Source: Hofstenia miamia (lineage: Eukaryota; Xenacoelomorpha; Acoela). From it: 64,000 nt of DNA. The stretch lies in NCBI GenBank assembly GCA_004352715.1, contig SCFE01000115.1, positions 524,557 through 588,556 on the forward strand, in the 5' to 3' direction. The notes under the pieces are model-generated. The model had not been told where the DNA came from, ran no database searches, and saw nothing but the letters and a program-made list of their open reading frames with translations. The position numbers were made by a program, and so were the translations under genes. Below are positions 1-12,435 of the stretch, one piece after another; position 1 is the stretch's first letter; each line of letters starts with the position of its first letter.

Positions 1-330
1 ATTGTGCACACTGACATTGAACAACTTTCAAAATATGACAATGGCTACCAATATGTCCTTGTAATTAATGATAATTTCACAAAATACACATAATTGATCT
101 ATATTATCAATCAAACTGCACAACCTATAGCATTAGCAATTTTACATCACTGGATATTAAACTTTGGTCCAATACCAACTTTAGTAACAGATCACAGTAC
201 ATGATTTGAAAGTTCATTGACACAAGAATTGTTACAACAACTTGAAATACTTCATGAATATGCAAAACCATACCATCAACAAAGTAAAAGTGCTGTTGAA
301 TGATTAAACAAAACATTATTAAAATAAATT
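1..330 (+). pseudogene. Ty3/gypsy-type retrotransposon integrase core, decayed fragment
   Basis: Frame 1 reads through the DDE core of a retroelement integrase. The first Asp is in HTDIEQL, the second in LVTDHST, and the Glu is in SAVE just before LNKTLL. FTKYT and PYHQQSK also match the family pattern. Three stop codons interrupt the frame (codons at 91, 202 and 301) and it ends in TAA near 325, so it encodes no active enzyme. The window edge truncates the 5' part, so RT and RNase H are not visible. A purine-rich run at 351-363 and an LTR starting at 364 follow directly, which is the expected pol-PPT-3'LTR order. The superfamily (Ty3/gypsy rather than BEL) is inferred from general motif spacing. 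Confidence 0.8.
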
Positions 331-350
331 TGTGTCACAACCACTCACAT

Positions 351-363
351 AAGGGGTAAATAA
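351..363 (+). other. polypurine tract upstream of 3' LTR
   Basis: AAGGGGTAAATAA lies directly before the TG that opens the LTR at 364. Position and composition fit a plus-strand priming site of an LTR retrotransposon. This is an inference from location; the tract is short and carries two T residues. Confidence 0.5.
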
Positions 364-1185
364 TGTAGAATCACAGGGTGCATCTAGCAGCTTGAGCAGT
401 ACAAGGTTGCAAATAATTATCCCAAGAAGGCATTTCAGCTAGTGACCAATTTACACAGCATCTTGCTTAAGCCAAATCATCAGAATCCATCCTCACCATC
501 CAAGGTGCTAATTGTGTGCCTCAAGTTTAATTTCTAGCTCAATAAAACAAATTTAGCTCAATGTTTGTTACCTCAGCTCATGTAATAAAGATATTAATAA
601 CACGTAGTTGCCACATATTTGCATATGCCAACAGCATAATATATTTGCATAGTGTGATGTTATGTGCATGTATGATTGATAGAATTAGTAGTTCTTTTAT
701 TCCCTATGCCTATACATAGCCTAAAGCAACCACAATATGGGCTCACATCTGTCAAGGAGCAAGTTATCGCCCCAGGCACAGTGGGGTTCCTCCCACATTA
801 TCGCCAGATCTTACAAGTTTATTATCATTTTATCAATACCAGATCTAAAAAGGTTAGCAGTATAATAAGAAATAATAAAGCAAATGTTATCCAGTGAGAA
901 CAAGATTTATTTGATGATTGATAACAGTTAGTTCCTTATTTTATACAGAAAAAAAGGTAAATATTTACCATTTTACAAAAATTCACTTATTTCCCTTGCA
1001 AATTAAACAAGCAATCACACATATTCTCTAATCAAGGGGACAATTACACTAAATTTGAAAACTAAGTTTGAAAAACTGCAAATTAACAAAAATCACTAAA
1101 TCAATGATAGTAAATAGCACCAAATTAATTAGAGAGTGCCAATAATTGAAAAATGAAATAAATAAGGGCCCTGAGTGACTCTACA
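364..1185 (+). repeat. 3' LTR (about 822 bp) of the integrase-bearing retroelement
   Basis: The segment opens TGTAGAATCAC and closes GACTCTACA, giving TG...CA ends with a short inverted match. It follows the integrase fragment and the purine tract. A second copy of the same sequence lies at 11902-13661, alignable over its whole length apart from a nested insertion. At about 787-796 it holds the uninterrupted site (TTCCTCCCAC) where the miniature element is inserted in the other copy. The 5' LTR lies outside the window. Confidence 0.75.
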
Positions 1186-2025
1186 ATAATTGAGTATATT
1201 TATAATACCTTGGTTTATGCAACAACAGGTTGTTTTAAAACCAATACACACCACATCTCCCCCTAGGGTAGGCACTGTTAACAAAACACTTCAAATTGAT
1301 TGGAGTGAACTTCTAAAATATTTGTTTAGCTCAAACAAGAATGAATCTATGTAACATCAAGCAGCAGTGAACAACCACAGATGTAGAGTGTGGCAACCAC
1401 ACTGTAATGGGATTCCACATTCATATCCAGTTTACAAGTTGGATACCCATGGAAACTAAAATCCTTTAATGGGAGCAATGACCCAATTGCAAACAATTAA
1501 CTACCATGTCAACAAATTGAACCCCTCCTTTTCTCCCTGGCACACATTGAAGAGTAGAGCAAGTTTGAGTGGTCATTCAACCTTGATTACCTATCCCTGG
1601 TATGACTCAGATAGCATAGTCAATGAGGGGTCCAGTGCAGACATTGAACATTCAACAAAACTGATTTGTCTTTCTACTTTACCATAAGAAAAAGTACTGC
1701 AATGTCTTGTTCTGTGTAGTTGAGAAAATGTCAATGCTCACACTCTTTCCCCTCTCCCTTTTCAGCTGATTTAGCCAATATTCCACTTCTTGATCTAGTG
1801 AACATTTGGAGAAACACTACTCTTTAGTTACCTTTATTGGCAACAAAACTCTCCACCTTCCAGAAGGCACATTATATTGTGAAATCAAATATTCCTCCAA
1901 AAACTAAGGCTGAAACTAACAAGCAGTTAGACACACCTCATCATTCTGTTAGTCTATTGATCATGCTGATTTACTATCCTTACTCTATGAACAAAGAACT
2001 CCACTGCTGCTATTTCCACTGTATA
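1186..2025. other. no recognisable gene
   Basis: AT-rich sequence with a few short open frames (for example 1469-1687) that match nothing I recognise and have no splice or start context. It may be old retroelement sequence, but nothing shows this. Confidence 0.4.
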
Positions 2026-2210
2026 GTGTAGAGTCGCTCGGGGACTTTTGGTGATTTTATTCTCTAAACATTTATTTTGTATTTCTACGTCACTCTGACG
2101 TCAGTGTTTATTTTCGATCTCAGGTTGCTATTGCTAATTTGACGTCCCCTCGATGGTGCTTATTGTTGCTCAAATTTAATTTTGCGAGGGGAAAGAATTT
2201 GATCCTGTTA
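2026..2210 (-). repeat. partial LTR-like end of a related retroelement, reverse orientation, cut by a gap
   Basis: Around 2026 the sequence TGTAGAGTCGCTCGGGG begins. It matches the reverse complement of the terminal bases of the 364-1185 LTR, with CpG where that copy has CA or TG. The next 170 bases contain many CpGs, unlike everything around them, and run into a 1000-N gap. It is probably a younger LTR whose body is in the gap. Only the terminal ~17 bases clearly match. Confidence 0.4.
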
Positions 2211-3210
2211 NNNNNNNNNNNNNNNNNNNNNNNNNNNNNNNNNNNNNNNNNNNNNNNNNNNNNNNNNNNNNNNNNNNNNNNNNNNNNNNNNNNNNNNNNN
2301 NNNNNNNNNNNNNNNNNNNNNNNNNNNNNNNNNNNNNNNNNNNNNNNNNNNNNNNNNNNNNNNNNNNNNNNNNNNNNNNNNNNNNNNNNNNNNNNNNNNN
2401 NNNNNNNNNNNNNNNNNNNNNNNNNNNNNNNNNNNNNNNNNNNNNNNNNNNNNNNNNNNNNNNNNNNNNNNNNNNNNNNNNNNNNNNNNNNNNNNNNNNN
2501 NNNNNNNNNNNNNNNNNNNNNNNNNNNNNNNNNNNNNNNNNNNNNNNNNNNNNNNNNNNNNNNNNNNNNNNNNNNNNNNNNNNNNNNNNNNNNNNNNNNN
2601 NNNNNNNNNNNNNNNNNNNNNNNNNNNNNNNNNNNNNNNNNNNNNNNNNNNNNNNNNNNNNNNNNNNNNNNNNNNNNNNNNNNNNNNNNNNNNNNNNNNN
2701 NNNNNNNNNNNNNNNNNNNNNNNNNNNNNNNNNNNNNNNNNNNNNNNNNNNNNNNNNNNNNNNNNNNNNNNNNNNNNNNNNNNNNNNNNNNNNNNNNNNN
2801 NNNNNNNNNNNNNNNNNNNNNNNNNNNNNNNNNNNNNNNNNNNNNNNNNNNNNNNNNNNNNNNNNNNNNNNNNNNNNNNNNNNNNNNNNNNNNNNNNNNN
2901 NNNNNNNNNNNNNNNNNNNNNNNNNNNNNNNNNNNNNNNNNNNNNNNNNNNNNNNNNNNNNNNNNNNNNNNNNNNNNNNNNNNNNNNNNNNNNNNNNNNN
3001 NNNNNNNNNNNNNNNNNNNNNNNNNNNNNNNNNNNNNNNNNNNNNNNNNNNNNNNNNNNNNNNNNNNNNNNNNNNNNNNNNNNNNNNNNNNNNNNNNNNN
3101 NNNNNNNNNNNNNNNNNNNNNNNNNNNNNNNNNNNNNNNNNNNNNNNNNNNNNNNNNNNNNNNNNNNNNNNNNNNNNNNNNNNNNNNNNNNNNNNNNNNN
3201 NNNNNNNNNN
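2211..3210. other. assembly gap (1000 N)
   Basis: Unknown bases. The round length suggests a placeholder rather than a measured gap. Its left flank looks like a young LTR, so a retroelement may be collapsed here. Confidence 0.95.
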
Positions 3211-5958
3211 ACCAGACTGTAATGCCAGGTCTGCCCTATGGCTTATATTTGTTTATCTTATGGAAGACACCACACTAACACTACCATTAACAAAAGCAAA
3301 CAGAATCAGGTCAGAAAAAGTGAATTCCACAAAATATCAATCATTCCTATCTCTTCTAAATTGAAAAATTGGCTTTTATATGGTACTTTGCAGTTAATGT
3401 TGCACAAACAAAAACATAAATTTAGTATTAATAAGAGAGTGGAGATCTCACAAAATGACATTTTGACCTTGGCTGATTCATGGACAAGGGGATTGTAATG
3501 CCATCTAGTGGTAATGTAATTACTGACTCATTTTTTTGACATTTAAGGGAGCTGATTTTACAATGATTCATTAACATAAACTTGGTATAGTGACTCACTT
3601 ATTTACATGGGTGCCAATTTAGTTTACACATACTTGCATACACACAAATACTTTACACATACTTTACATATACTTGCAATAGCAAATCATGTATTTATGT
3701 GGTCATTTTCATTTCACATGCTTACCATTGTTTGTGTACACAATTGTTAATATACATTAGCTGACTAATTAGGTTATACATTGCATTTGTGATTATACAT
3801 TACTGAATAATAATTTTCCTATCTGCAATAATTCCATGCATTTCTACTGCTTAGCTAGTCTGTGTACAAATTCACTATTTTCTATACATTACATGCAAAG
3901 GGGGCACATTTCATTTTCAAATACAATGCTATTTTTTCATTGTAAAAATTCCATATGCTTCTAGTGATTAATGTAACTATACAATTGTTGTAATTTAATT
4001 CATTTTCAGAAATCTATACACTACATGCACAGGGTTACATTTCTGTTTTTCAAGTGCATTGCTATTTTTCATTGTAAAAAATTCCAAATGTTTTAATGAT
4101 TAACATAACTATACAATCATTGTAATTTAATTTCTTTTCAGAAAAGTATACATCAAATGCAAAGAGCTGCATCTTGTTTTTCAAATATGCTGTTATTTCA
4201 TTGTAAAAATTCCTTGCAATTAATTTGTTTTTCACTAATATCCAATATAGAAAACAGAAAAATATTCTCCATATTTAAACATTACTGGCATATGAAATAT
4301 AGACTTACATGATAAAGGCAATTGTATCTTTGTTTTTACAAATGCATTGCTATTTTTCATTGTAAAAAATTCTAATTATTAACGTCTGCAATTGTTGTAA
4401 TTAATTCATTTTTCCTATTCATAAAATATTCCATGTGTTTAATTTGTCTTAACTAATACAAAATGGGAAAATATTTGCAATTCTTAAAAATTACAGGTGC
4501 ATAAAATATAGACTCACATGATAAAGCAAAGTAATCTTCTGAATAAATTATACATGCAATGCTATTAGTAGGATTTATTCATATACATGGTTTCATTAAT
4601 GTAATATTATGATATTAGTTTTACACATTGGTCATTTTTGTGCATTTCTTTTTGGTTTATACAGATTATTGAGGGATTTACATGTTTGCTGAGTGTTAAA
4701 CCTTTTGTTGACTTTGCTTGTTTTCCAATTTATTTGGTTTATGAATCTTACTCACAGTCTTGTTGATATCTTTTCCATTGCAATGTGTAGTTGCCATAGA
4801 AATGAGAATGCATTTTTCCAGACAATTCTCATTCTTCTAGTTGATGTATTGCAACACTCAATTCCCCTTTGCTTGATATGATTTTCAATTGTTAAATTTG
4901 TCAAAACTCCATGTCAAGATACCCTTCTAAACAAACAAATGCTTGTAGATAGTGTATTATTCCTACAGGCACATGGCATTTAGAAGACAGATCACCAAGA
5001 ATTTTGAGAAAATTACAAAATAATAATTTATAGGTGAAAAGCAAGGTCTATAAAATAGGTTAACCATGGTATAAGCTTTGCTATGACCTAAAAAATTTAA
5101 TACACATAGAGCTAATATCACCATAATGGTACAACAAAGTGAAAACCATTGTGTATAATATATAGTTTCAGTAAGTTACTAGTTAAAGAATAGAAAATTT
5201 AAAATGCATGCAATTAAACAAAATATTCATCATCACAAAAATCATTATGTATAATTTAGTTTATATGTGCTTGATTAAAATACACAAGTTAGAAACCAGA
5301 AATATTAAAAACACATGAAATAATGCAAATTAATACAAATGATGAAAGCAAAAGACATTAAATTTGAGGGATCAAAGCATACCAATGTTTCTATGTGTAG
5401 ATGTATTTTGAGATCCAAACCAAAGCCCCAGCTTTACATGTATTTTGTGATTTAAATAAATGCCAAGTATCAGCTGACTGGGGAAACAATTCAGCTAAGT
5501 TGGATAAAAAACCAAATTTAAATGTATATTCAGTAAAATTCAACAATAAACATACCTGTATAATAAAAATCTGTGAAATCAAAGCATCCATTTCATAACT
5601 AAGCATAAAACATGGCTAGATTGACCAAGCTTTCACTTCAAATTACCCTTGTCAACCAGAATAACCATGAATTTGACATATTCTTTAATGTAATATGACA
5701 TAAATAGTTTTCTAATATGAAACACTATCAACCATAATGTAAAATGAATAGCTGAAACATGTCAATTTTCAATAGATATGATGCATTAAATAGAACAAAG
5801 AACTTTCAAAATACAATATTATTTCATTATTTATTTGCTGAATATTTTTTCTTGAATTTCTTTTTGTTTTTACCAAATTCACAACTCCATTTGTTGTTTA
5901 GTGATTATAATCTCCATGGAAGCTAGAACAAGGCGTTTTTGGTAGAAATAAATTCATA
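3211..5958. other. gene-free AT-rich, CpG-depleted sequence with degenerate tandem repeats
   Basis: No convincing coding sequence. The open frames at 3238-3498 and 4693-4881 have no recognisable family and no gene context. By eye, only about two CG dinucleotides occur over 2.7 kb. Confidence 0.5.
3900..4400. repeat. degenerate tandem repeat, unit about 130 bp, 3-4 copies
   Basis: The phrase CATTGTAAAAA followed by TTC recurs at 3938, 4070, 4199 and 4358. Each is embedded in a longer similar unit (ATTGCTATTTTTCATTG..., then TAACTATACAATTGTTGTAA..., then TTTTCAGAAA). The spacings are 132, 129 and 159. Confidence 0.6.
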
Positions 5959-5960
5959 TA

Positions 5961-6564
5961 CAGGGTCCGCCAAAAGTCACTACAAGTTTTTTGTTTAATA
6001 AGAAAGAGTAAAATATACTTTTTTAAAAAACTGTATAATTCAGGTATAGGTACAGGTATAGCAGGTAAACAATACATAAAATAAATTTGAAAATATATAA
6101 GCAAGATAACTATGAATTAAATGTCAAATGGGTCCACTTGGAGACCATTATGTTCGACACATAAGCGAAACCTCCTGAAAGGTCGATCATTTATTTTTCG
6201 GAGAACATCAGCTGTAATCTTGTTGGTAATCTCATTGCGGACTACTTGTTTTAGGGCCTCTATATTATTAACCTTTTGAGACATTATTCCAGGTCTTATA
6301 ATGCCCCACAACGCATTATCACAAGAGGTCAAATCTGGTATAATGAAATAAGAACGTGTTTAAAATAAGGTCATAGATATTTATAAAACATAGATATTGA
6401 ATTTTAAGTTGTCGAATTTTAAGTGTGTAATCAATAGCTATTTTTTGAATGTCTGTTTGAACCAATAAGAAACAATTATACACTGTTAGCTGAGATTAAA
6501 ACTTGTCAATACATTTCTATGCTTATAACAGAAAAAAACTCGTAGTGACTTATGGCAGACCCTG
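5961..6564 (-). mobile_element. internally deleted mariner/IS630-type element flanked by TA
   Basis: Left end CAGGGTCCGCCAAAAGTCAC and right end, reverse complemented, CAGGGTCTGCCATAAGTCAC form imperfect terminal inverted repeats that extend through a T-rich run. Each end abuts TA (5959-5960 and 6565-6566), the target duplication typical of the Tc1/mariner superfamily. At about 600 bp it is too short for a full transposase and keeps only the C-terminal part (see 6117-6332). It is much richer in CpG than its surroundings, suggesting a more recent arrival. Confidence 0.8.
6117..6332 (-). pseudogene. C-terminal fragment of a mariner-type transposase
   Basis: The 71-residue frame begins near CDNALWGIIRPGI, continues with IEALKQVVRNEI, and ends with FRRFRLCVEHNGLQVD. 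This corresponds to the region after the third catalytic residue in mariner transposases, where an Asp-x-x-Leu-Trp-Gly-like element, a helical ALK...REI segment and a terminal Arg-Leu-Cys...Asn-Gly-(Gly)-His-like tail occur. The catalytic DDE/D residues themselves are missing, so it cannot catalyse transposition. It sits inside the TIR-bounded element at 5961-6564. Confidence 0.7.
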
Positions 6565-7059
6565 TAGAATTCACTTAATGTAGTAATATTATATTTGATA
6601 TGATATTTTACAAATAACTCAACAAAGTTCTTAAATTCTTTTGTCTTTATTGTGTTGATAATAGAATGATCAGATAAATCCCCATTGTTTTTACCATCAT
6701 TTTGTTTAAATTTATACACTTAATATTCATGTAGAGTTCATTTTTTTCACAGTGATTGGTTGTGATGATGGTGATTTTTGAATATTTATTCATTAAACAT
6801 ATAATTCCATGCCTAAAATATTCCATGAACTTTCCTATTTTTGAAAACAATGGCTAACATCCAAACAGGTTTTTGTTGTGTTAGTGTATTTTAATGTTCT
6901 ATTGGGTATAATGATCAGATGTACACCTGTATTTCATTGTAATTATAAAATTTATATCTCTTTACATGAACACTCAAATACATCCTATCTACCATTGTAA
7001 TTGATTTAACCATTCAAATTTTTATGTGCTTAGTAATAGCATATATTTTGCTTTCACTA

Positions 7060-7550
7060 TGAATGATGAATTATCAACACAATAGAAAGCCCTGCTATGT
7101 TATAAAGCATTGAAGTCTCTAACATACATTAGCATTAAGCAAAAACATAATTGATTTTCAATTCTCACTCTTCTGCATGAAGCCAGTGTTAAAGTAGAGA
7201 CCATCAAATGCTATAACATATACAGTTTAAAGCCATTGTACCCTCTAAGCAATGTTAGCATTATTTTGAAAGCATAAATATTTTCAATTTCCACTCTTCC
7301 ACACAGAGAATGTCCAAATGTTATAACAAAAGTGGCTTAATGGTGTTGAAGTCTTAAACATACATTAGCATTAATTGAAAACATAACTTGTTTTCAATTC
7401 TCACTCTTCTACATGAAGGTGGTGTTATTATAGACACTATCAAATGTTGTAATGTATAGAGTTTAAATAGTTGTACCATCTAAGAGAGTTTAGCAATAAT
7501 TGAAAGCATAAATAATTTTTGAATAACATTTCTTCCACATGCAGAAGGTT
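7060..7550. repeat. degenerate tandem repeat, about 125 bp units in an about 240 bp dimer
   Basis: Variants of CAATTCTCACTCTTCTGCAT recur near 7158, 7286, 7398 and 7520. Each is preceded by a TTAGCATTA...AAAACATAA-type stretch and followed by a TGTTATA/ACACTATCAAATG stretch. Copies one and three are more alike than neighbours, suggesting a dimeric unit. Confidence 0.55.
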
Positions 7551-10039
7551 TTTAAATAACTAGTCATTACTATTAAAAAATATATATGCATATGTTCTAG
7601 AAGATTTCAATGCATAGGACAAGACATTAAATAATATATAAATTTCATTAGCTGTATAAATTTTGTTGAAGAAGAGAATTTCACATTTCAAAATATAGAA
7701 ACAACTCACCCAGTTCATGGAAAATTTTTAGAAATGGAATTATATATTTAATGAAAAAACAGCAAAACTCTTCAGTGAAATAAAAACATTGTTCCATTTT
7801 TACAGGGATTGTGTGGTAATTTATTTGCAAAATAATTCTTGTTATAATTTCAATAATTATTTATATTGAATAATATTATATGATTAAGCAAATTTTATTT
7901 GGAAATTGATTTCTTTACATGCTAAATATTACTAACATCAAAAAAATTTCCTAGAGACACTTGTAGCATCTGCTACCAGGCGTTAACAGAGATTAAATCA
8001 TTCTTTTAAATCATTGTTCCTCATTATATGCAGGTAGGGATGTACTTGTATTAACTCTTCATTCTGGTATTAGATATGTTCCATTAATTTTTACTTAACT
8101 AGAGTAACTTGATACTGTTTAGGTATACCTCCATCATAGTTCTGCTCTGTGATCTGGCTATGGCCTCCAGCCAAATCTGATCTCTGAATCAATCCACATG
8201 TACTTCCATTGCTGATCAATTAGTTCCAAGTCTCAGCTCAATGATGTTCTTATGTGTTCCCTATCCTAACTCATTGCAGCTCTCAATGCTGTTTTTAACT
8301 GACTTAAACTCAATTTGTAATGTGTATTTATGTTACTTCACAACCTTGCAATGTCACTAGCTGCTTAATAATTATTACTTTAGCCATTACTGAAAACTAT
8401 TGGCTTTCATTAATTTAATTAAAATAAGTTACATTATAACTTGCAACTTCCTAACCTACATTTAAATAACAATACATGCTCAGTCTCTTTATCAGTCTAT
8501 TATAGGTCACCTAAGTCTATAATATAAAATATGTATAACCTATGGTAGGCTATCTAGCCCTTTCACTGATATCAATTATTAGATACATGTAAGTGAAAGA
8601 ATCAATAGCCAGCTAAACAGAGAAAAACTCCTAATCATATACCTAACTTAAATGCAGGTTCATGGTTTGGATAAAGGACCCTTAAGTCACTCCCAATATG
8701 TGCCCAAACAACTACTACTGCATTTACCATTTAGCTTGACATTCTGTATAAATAACCAAACTAATATAAAATCTAAAGATAAGATTTTCAAAGAAAAGTA
8801 ACTGTTGTTCAAAATTCAAATTTAGATTGTCTGCCAAAAATGGCTAAAAATAATGGAAGCAAATTCGTCCTCTTCATTTTGCCAAATGGTTTGATGACAA
8901 GTACTAATTTGCTATCTTAATACTTAGTTGCATTTACAAAGATAATGTGATAATTAAACTTAAATTGTTTTTTAATTAATAATCATAATTCAATCTTAAT
9001 TTTGACTATTCATCTGATCTTCTTCTTCTTTCTTTAGCAGCATTATCTTTGGATTATGCTACACACTTGATTTCCAAATGAAAACACTACATATATTTTC
9101 AATACAATGTGCAAAGAAACTAAATTTCAAATGAAAAAATATTAGCAAAAACTGTAAAAGAGAAATTCTTCTTTCATATCATTAATAATGCTAACTCCTT
9201 CACAATAGTAACAAATAATTTGATGTTGGGAGAGAACACATATTGACATTATCAGTGATAAATTCATTATCTTTCAAGGCTAAGCAAATTTCACTGAAAA
9301 CAAATCTCATTGAGAAATACTATTACAGTAGAAATAGACATACACTATAAATTATTACATATTAAAATAATATGAAGTGTTGAAAGTATTTAAATTTGTC
9401 TATATATGGGGGTGATGACTTTGTTAGGCATTCACAACTAGCCCTAATCTTAATCAGAATCTAGCCCTAACACTAACCAAAAATTTGATTATTTTTTTGA
9501 CCTAGTAGGGAAGCAAGGCTTTTAAACTTTAAGGTGAACACACATAAGCCTAAAAAATTGGAAAACGTTTTCTGAAAATAGATTACATGAGCTCCAATGT
9601 GTTTTGAATTTTTTTGGTAAAATTTGTTTTTAGGGAGATTTGCTGACACCTCTTTCAAGGATTAAAAGCACCTGATACTTTTTAACAGTAATTTGATTTT
9701 TGTCAATTGCTATAATTTAAATCTTTTAGCAATGAAATGAATTACCAAAATAAATTAACAAAATAATTAACTTGAAAAAATAAGTTTACCAAAAAATTTA
9801 CAATAAATAATTAGTAAAATAGAATTAATTATTAAAATGGTGGTGGCGTTTACAAAATTTCTTTGTTCATTGTTCTGGTTTACACATCATAGTTATACAT
9901 GGTTTCTGTTTTTCATTAAAGATGTTTTCACTTTAAAAGATTTGTTTATTGAATAATCCTCCTGACACACAATAGATTGAAAGCACTAATGGTTTTTAAA
10001 GCAGGAAATTCAAGCAGATTTTTCATTTTAGATGCTAAA

Positions 10040-11600
10040 AGATCAAATTACCATGTGTCTGTATTTTTGTGTGTGAATAATACACTTAACTAACTTTGTT
10101 TACCAATTTACAAACACTTACACATTTAGAATGGCAAATGCATCATGGAGTTAACAAATTAAACAATTGGAAATCATATCTAATAATGGAAAAATCATCA
10201 TCAACTATGAATAACAAATGTGTCATTGTATTTACATATTAAAGTTACAAAAGTGAAAAAACCCAGGTAATGTATGTAGCCATGCAAAGTCATAAACCAA
10301 ATATAGTGAAAAAACTTGCAAAGTTGATAAAACATGCAACATGCAGTTGGTTGTTTATCAATTGTTATGCTTTGTTTGAAATCTAGTGTGTCTTTCAAGT
10401 TGTGTGAAATACTTACAACAATATTTACTATATTTAAGAACTATTTATTTATTGGATGACAAAATATACATTATTACAGTATGTCAATCAAATGAAAATT
10501 TTGACTATCACCCTCATCATATCCAAAGGCATTCAACTGGTGCAAACACAAATTTCATAACATTGCCTTTACAGAATTAAACCTTACAAACAAATAAATG
10601 ATTACTTTTATTGAATCTCTTAATTTGTTGTGTAGAAAGGAAACAGTGTTTTGGGCAAACAAGTAATTTTGGATGGGTGAATTAATGCAGTACTATTATG
10701 GATACATCAGCTTACTTAAATAATGTTTGTTTATCAAATTTCTTAGCAACTTTTCTTCTAATTACCATGAGTATGTATTTTTTGTGTGTTTAACTAACTT
10801 TGTTTACCCATTTACAAATATTTTACATACTTAGAATGGTTTCTTCAACATAGAAGCATGAGTAATTTGGAAGGATGAATTATTATTATGGGTATCATGG
10901 ATACATCAGCTTACAATGTACTGAATAATCTCCATAACAAGTTTGGGCATTGTGATTTCCCATGTCAACTACAACCTCTGTGTAAATTTGCAAGATGTGG
11001 TGATGCTCTGCACAACAACTCAGTCTGCACAAAAAACAGCTCATCTATAATATGTTTTGTTTCACATGTGTGTAATGCTTAAGCACAGCAAATATTTATT
11101 CCATTTTGTATTATGGATATTGGTGAAAACAAACTTGCTTTTGTCTTATATATCAGACATTTCAATTTTTCATTGGTTTATCAATGGTATATTTCATAAG
11201 CTTATTAAGTTTGGAAGATATTTCTATTTTGTTTTTGAAAATGTATGTGTATGTCATGCAAATATAGTGTTTAAGTTTAGTAAAATATTTCTCCACTTTG
11301 TATTTGGATATTACCAGAAAACAAGATTCATGTCTATCAATCATTTTCTCTTTGTATGATTAAACATTGTTACAACAAACATGGAGTCATTGTTAATGTA
11401 TACTTTTACATTTAGTACAATTTACATACAATTGCTAAAGCAATTTTTACATCTTGCATATTTTCTTTGATCAATATTATGCACTTAGAAACACATTCTA
11501 ATGCAAATGACACATCATTTTTTGGGTTTTGGATATATCAATTATTTTCCTTGAAGCATAGTGTTGCATGTTTAAACATTGTTACAACAAACTTGTCTTA
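10040..11600. repeat. region of diverged direct repeats
   Basis: TTTGTTTACC followed by CATTTACAAA and a trailing ACTTAGAATGG recurs near 10097 and 10800. GGATACATCAGCTTAC occurs near 10700 and 10898. TAAACATTGTTACAACAAAC occurs near 11360 and 11573. Spacings differ (about 700, 200 and 213), so this is a diverged, partly rearranged repeat array rather than a clean satellite. Confidence 0.45.
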
Positions 11601-12435
11601 AGTGAAATGTGTCATAAAAAATATCAGTTTGCCTAAATCCTAAAAATCAAAAATTCCCACTTTTGTCTGAGCACATTGTCAAAAAAAATTAATTTGTTCA
11701 ATTTAGTTTTGTCAAAAATATTTCATCACTAAATGGCGTCCAATAGAATCACTTTATTTCCACATTGCAAATAGTCATATGTGTCATGAGAACTTGGGTG
11801 TAACCTCCTCATGTTCTTCTTAACTACTGATGCTCAATCTCCTATTGAACCAGATAAAAGGCATTGGAGGACTAACATTCATAGCCCTCTTTAGGGGGCA
11901 TTGTAGAATCACAGGGAGTGTCTAGCAGCTCAAGCAGCACTGGGTAACACATAGTACTGACTGAAGGTTGCAAAGATTTACCATTACCAAGAGTGACCCA
12001 CATTCCAACAAAACAAATGAACATTGGTAGATTGCCAATTTCACTATAGAAAGAACTGAAACCATTCCTCAAGAAGGCATTTCAGATAGCAACCAATTCA
12101 CACAGCATCACACTGAAGCCAAATCATGAGAAACCATCCTTACTTGCCAAGGTGCTAATTGTGTGTCTCTAGTATTATTTCTAGCACAATAAACAAAATT
12201 TAGCTCAGTGTTCTTCTTATCTCAGCTCATTTAATAATATATAATCACATGTAATTGCCATGTATTCTTGTTCACCAGCTGCATATTATATTTGCATTGT
12301 GTTGTTCTTAAGTGCATGTTTGAATTGATCAATGTTGTTATTCCCTATGCATATGCTTAGCCCTAAAGCAACAACAATATGGCTACTATCTGTCCAGGAG
12401 CAAGTTGTTGCCCCAGGCACAGTGGAGTTCCTCCT

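Larger units (their letters stand above)
6567..11901. other. gene-free, CpG-depleted AT-rich sequence with degenerate repeats
   Basis: No credible gene. By eye about five CG dinucleotides occur in 5.3 kb. Short open frames (9473-9658, 10201-10580, 10888-11359) lack recognisable domains and overlap on both strands. Degenerate repeats are annotated separately at 7060-7550 and 10040-11600. Confidence 0.5.

Noticed and set aside
1469-1687. Short plus-strand frame next to the LTR as a possible gag or host gene
   Set aside because: No motif, no neighbouring retroelement domain in frame, and within random length for this composition.
2139-3278. 379-codon open frame
   Set aside because: Almost entirely N; open only because unknown bases contain no stops. 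The same applies to frames across the other gaps (12.5-13.0, 25.1-25.6, 27.5-28.6 and 40.2-40.8 kb).
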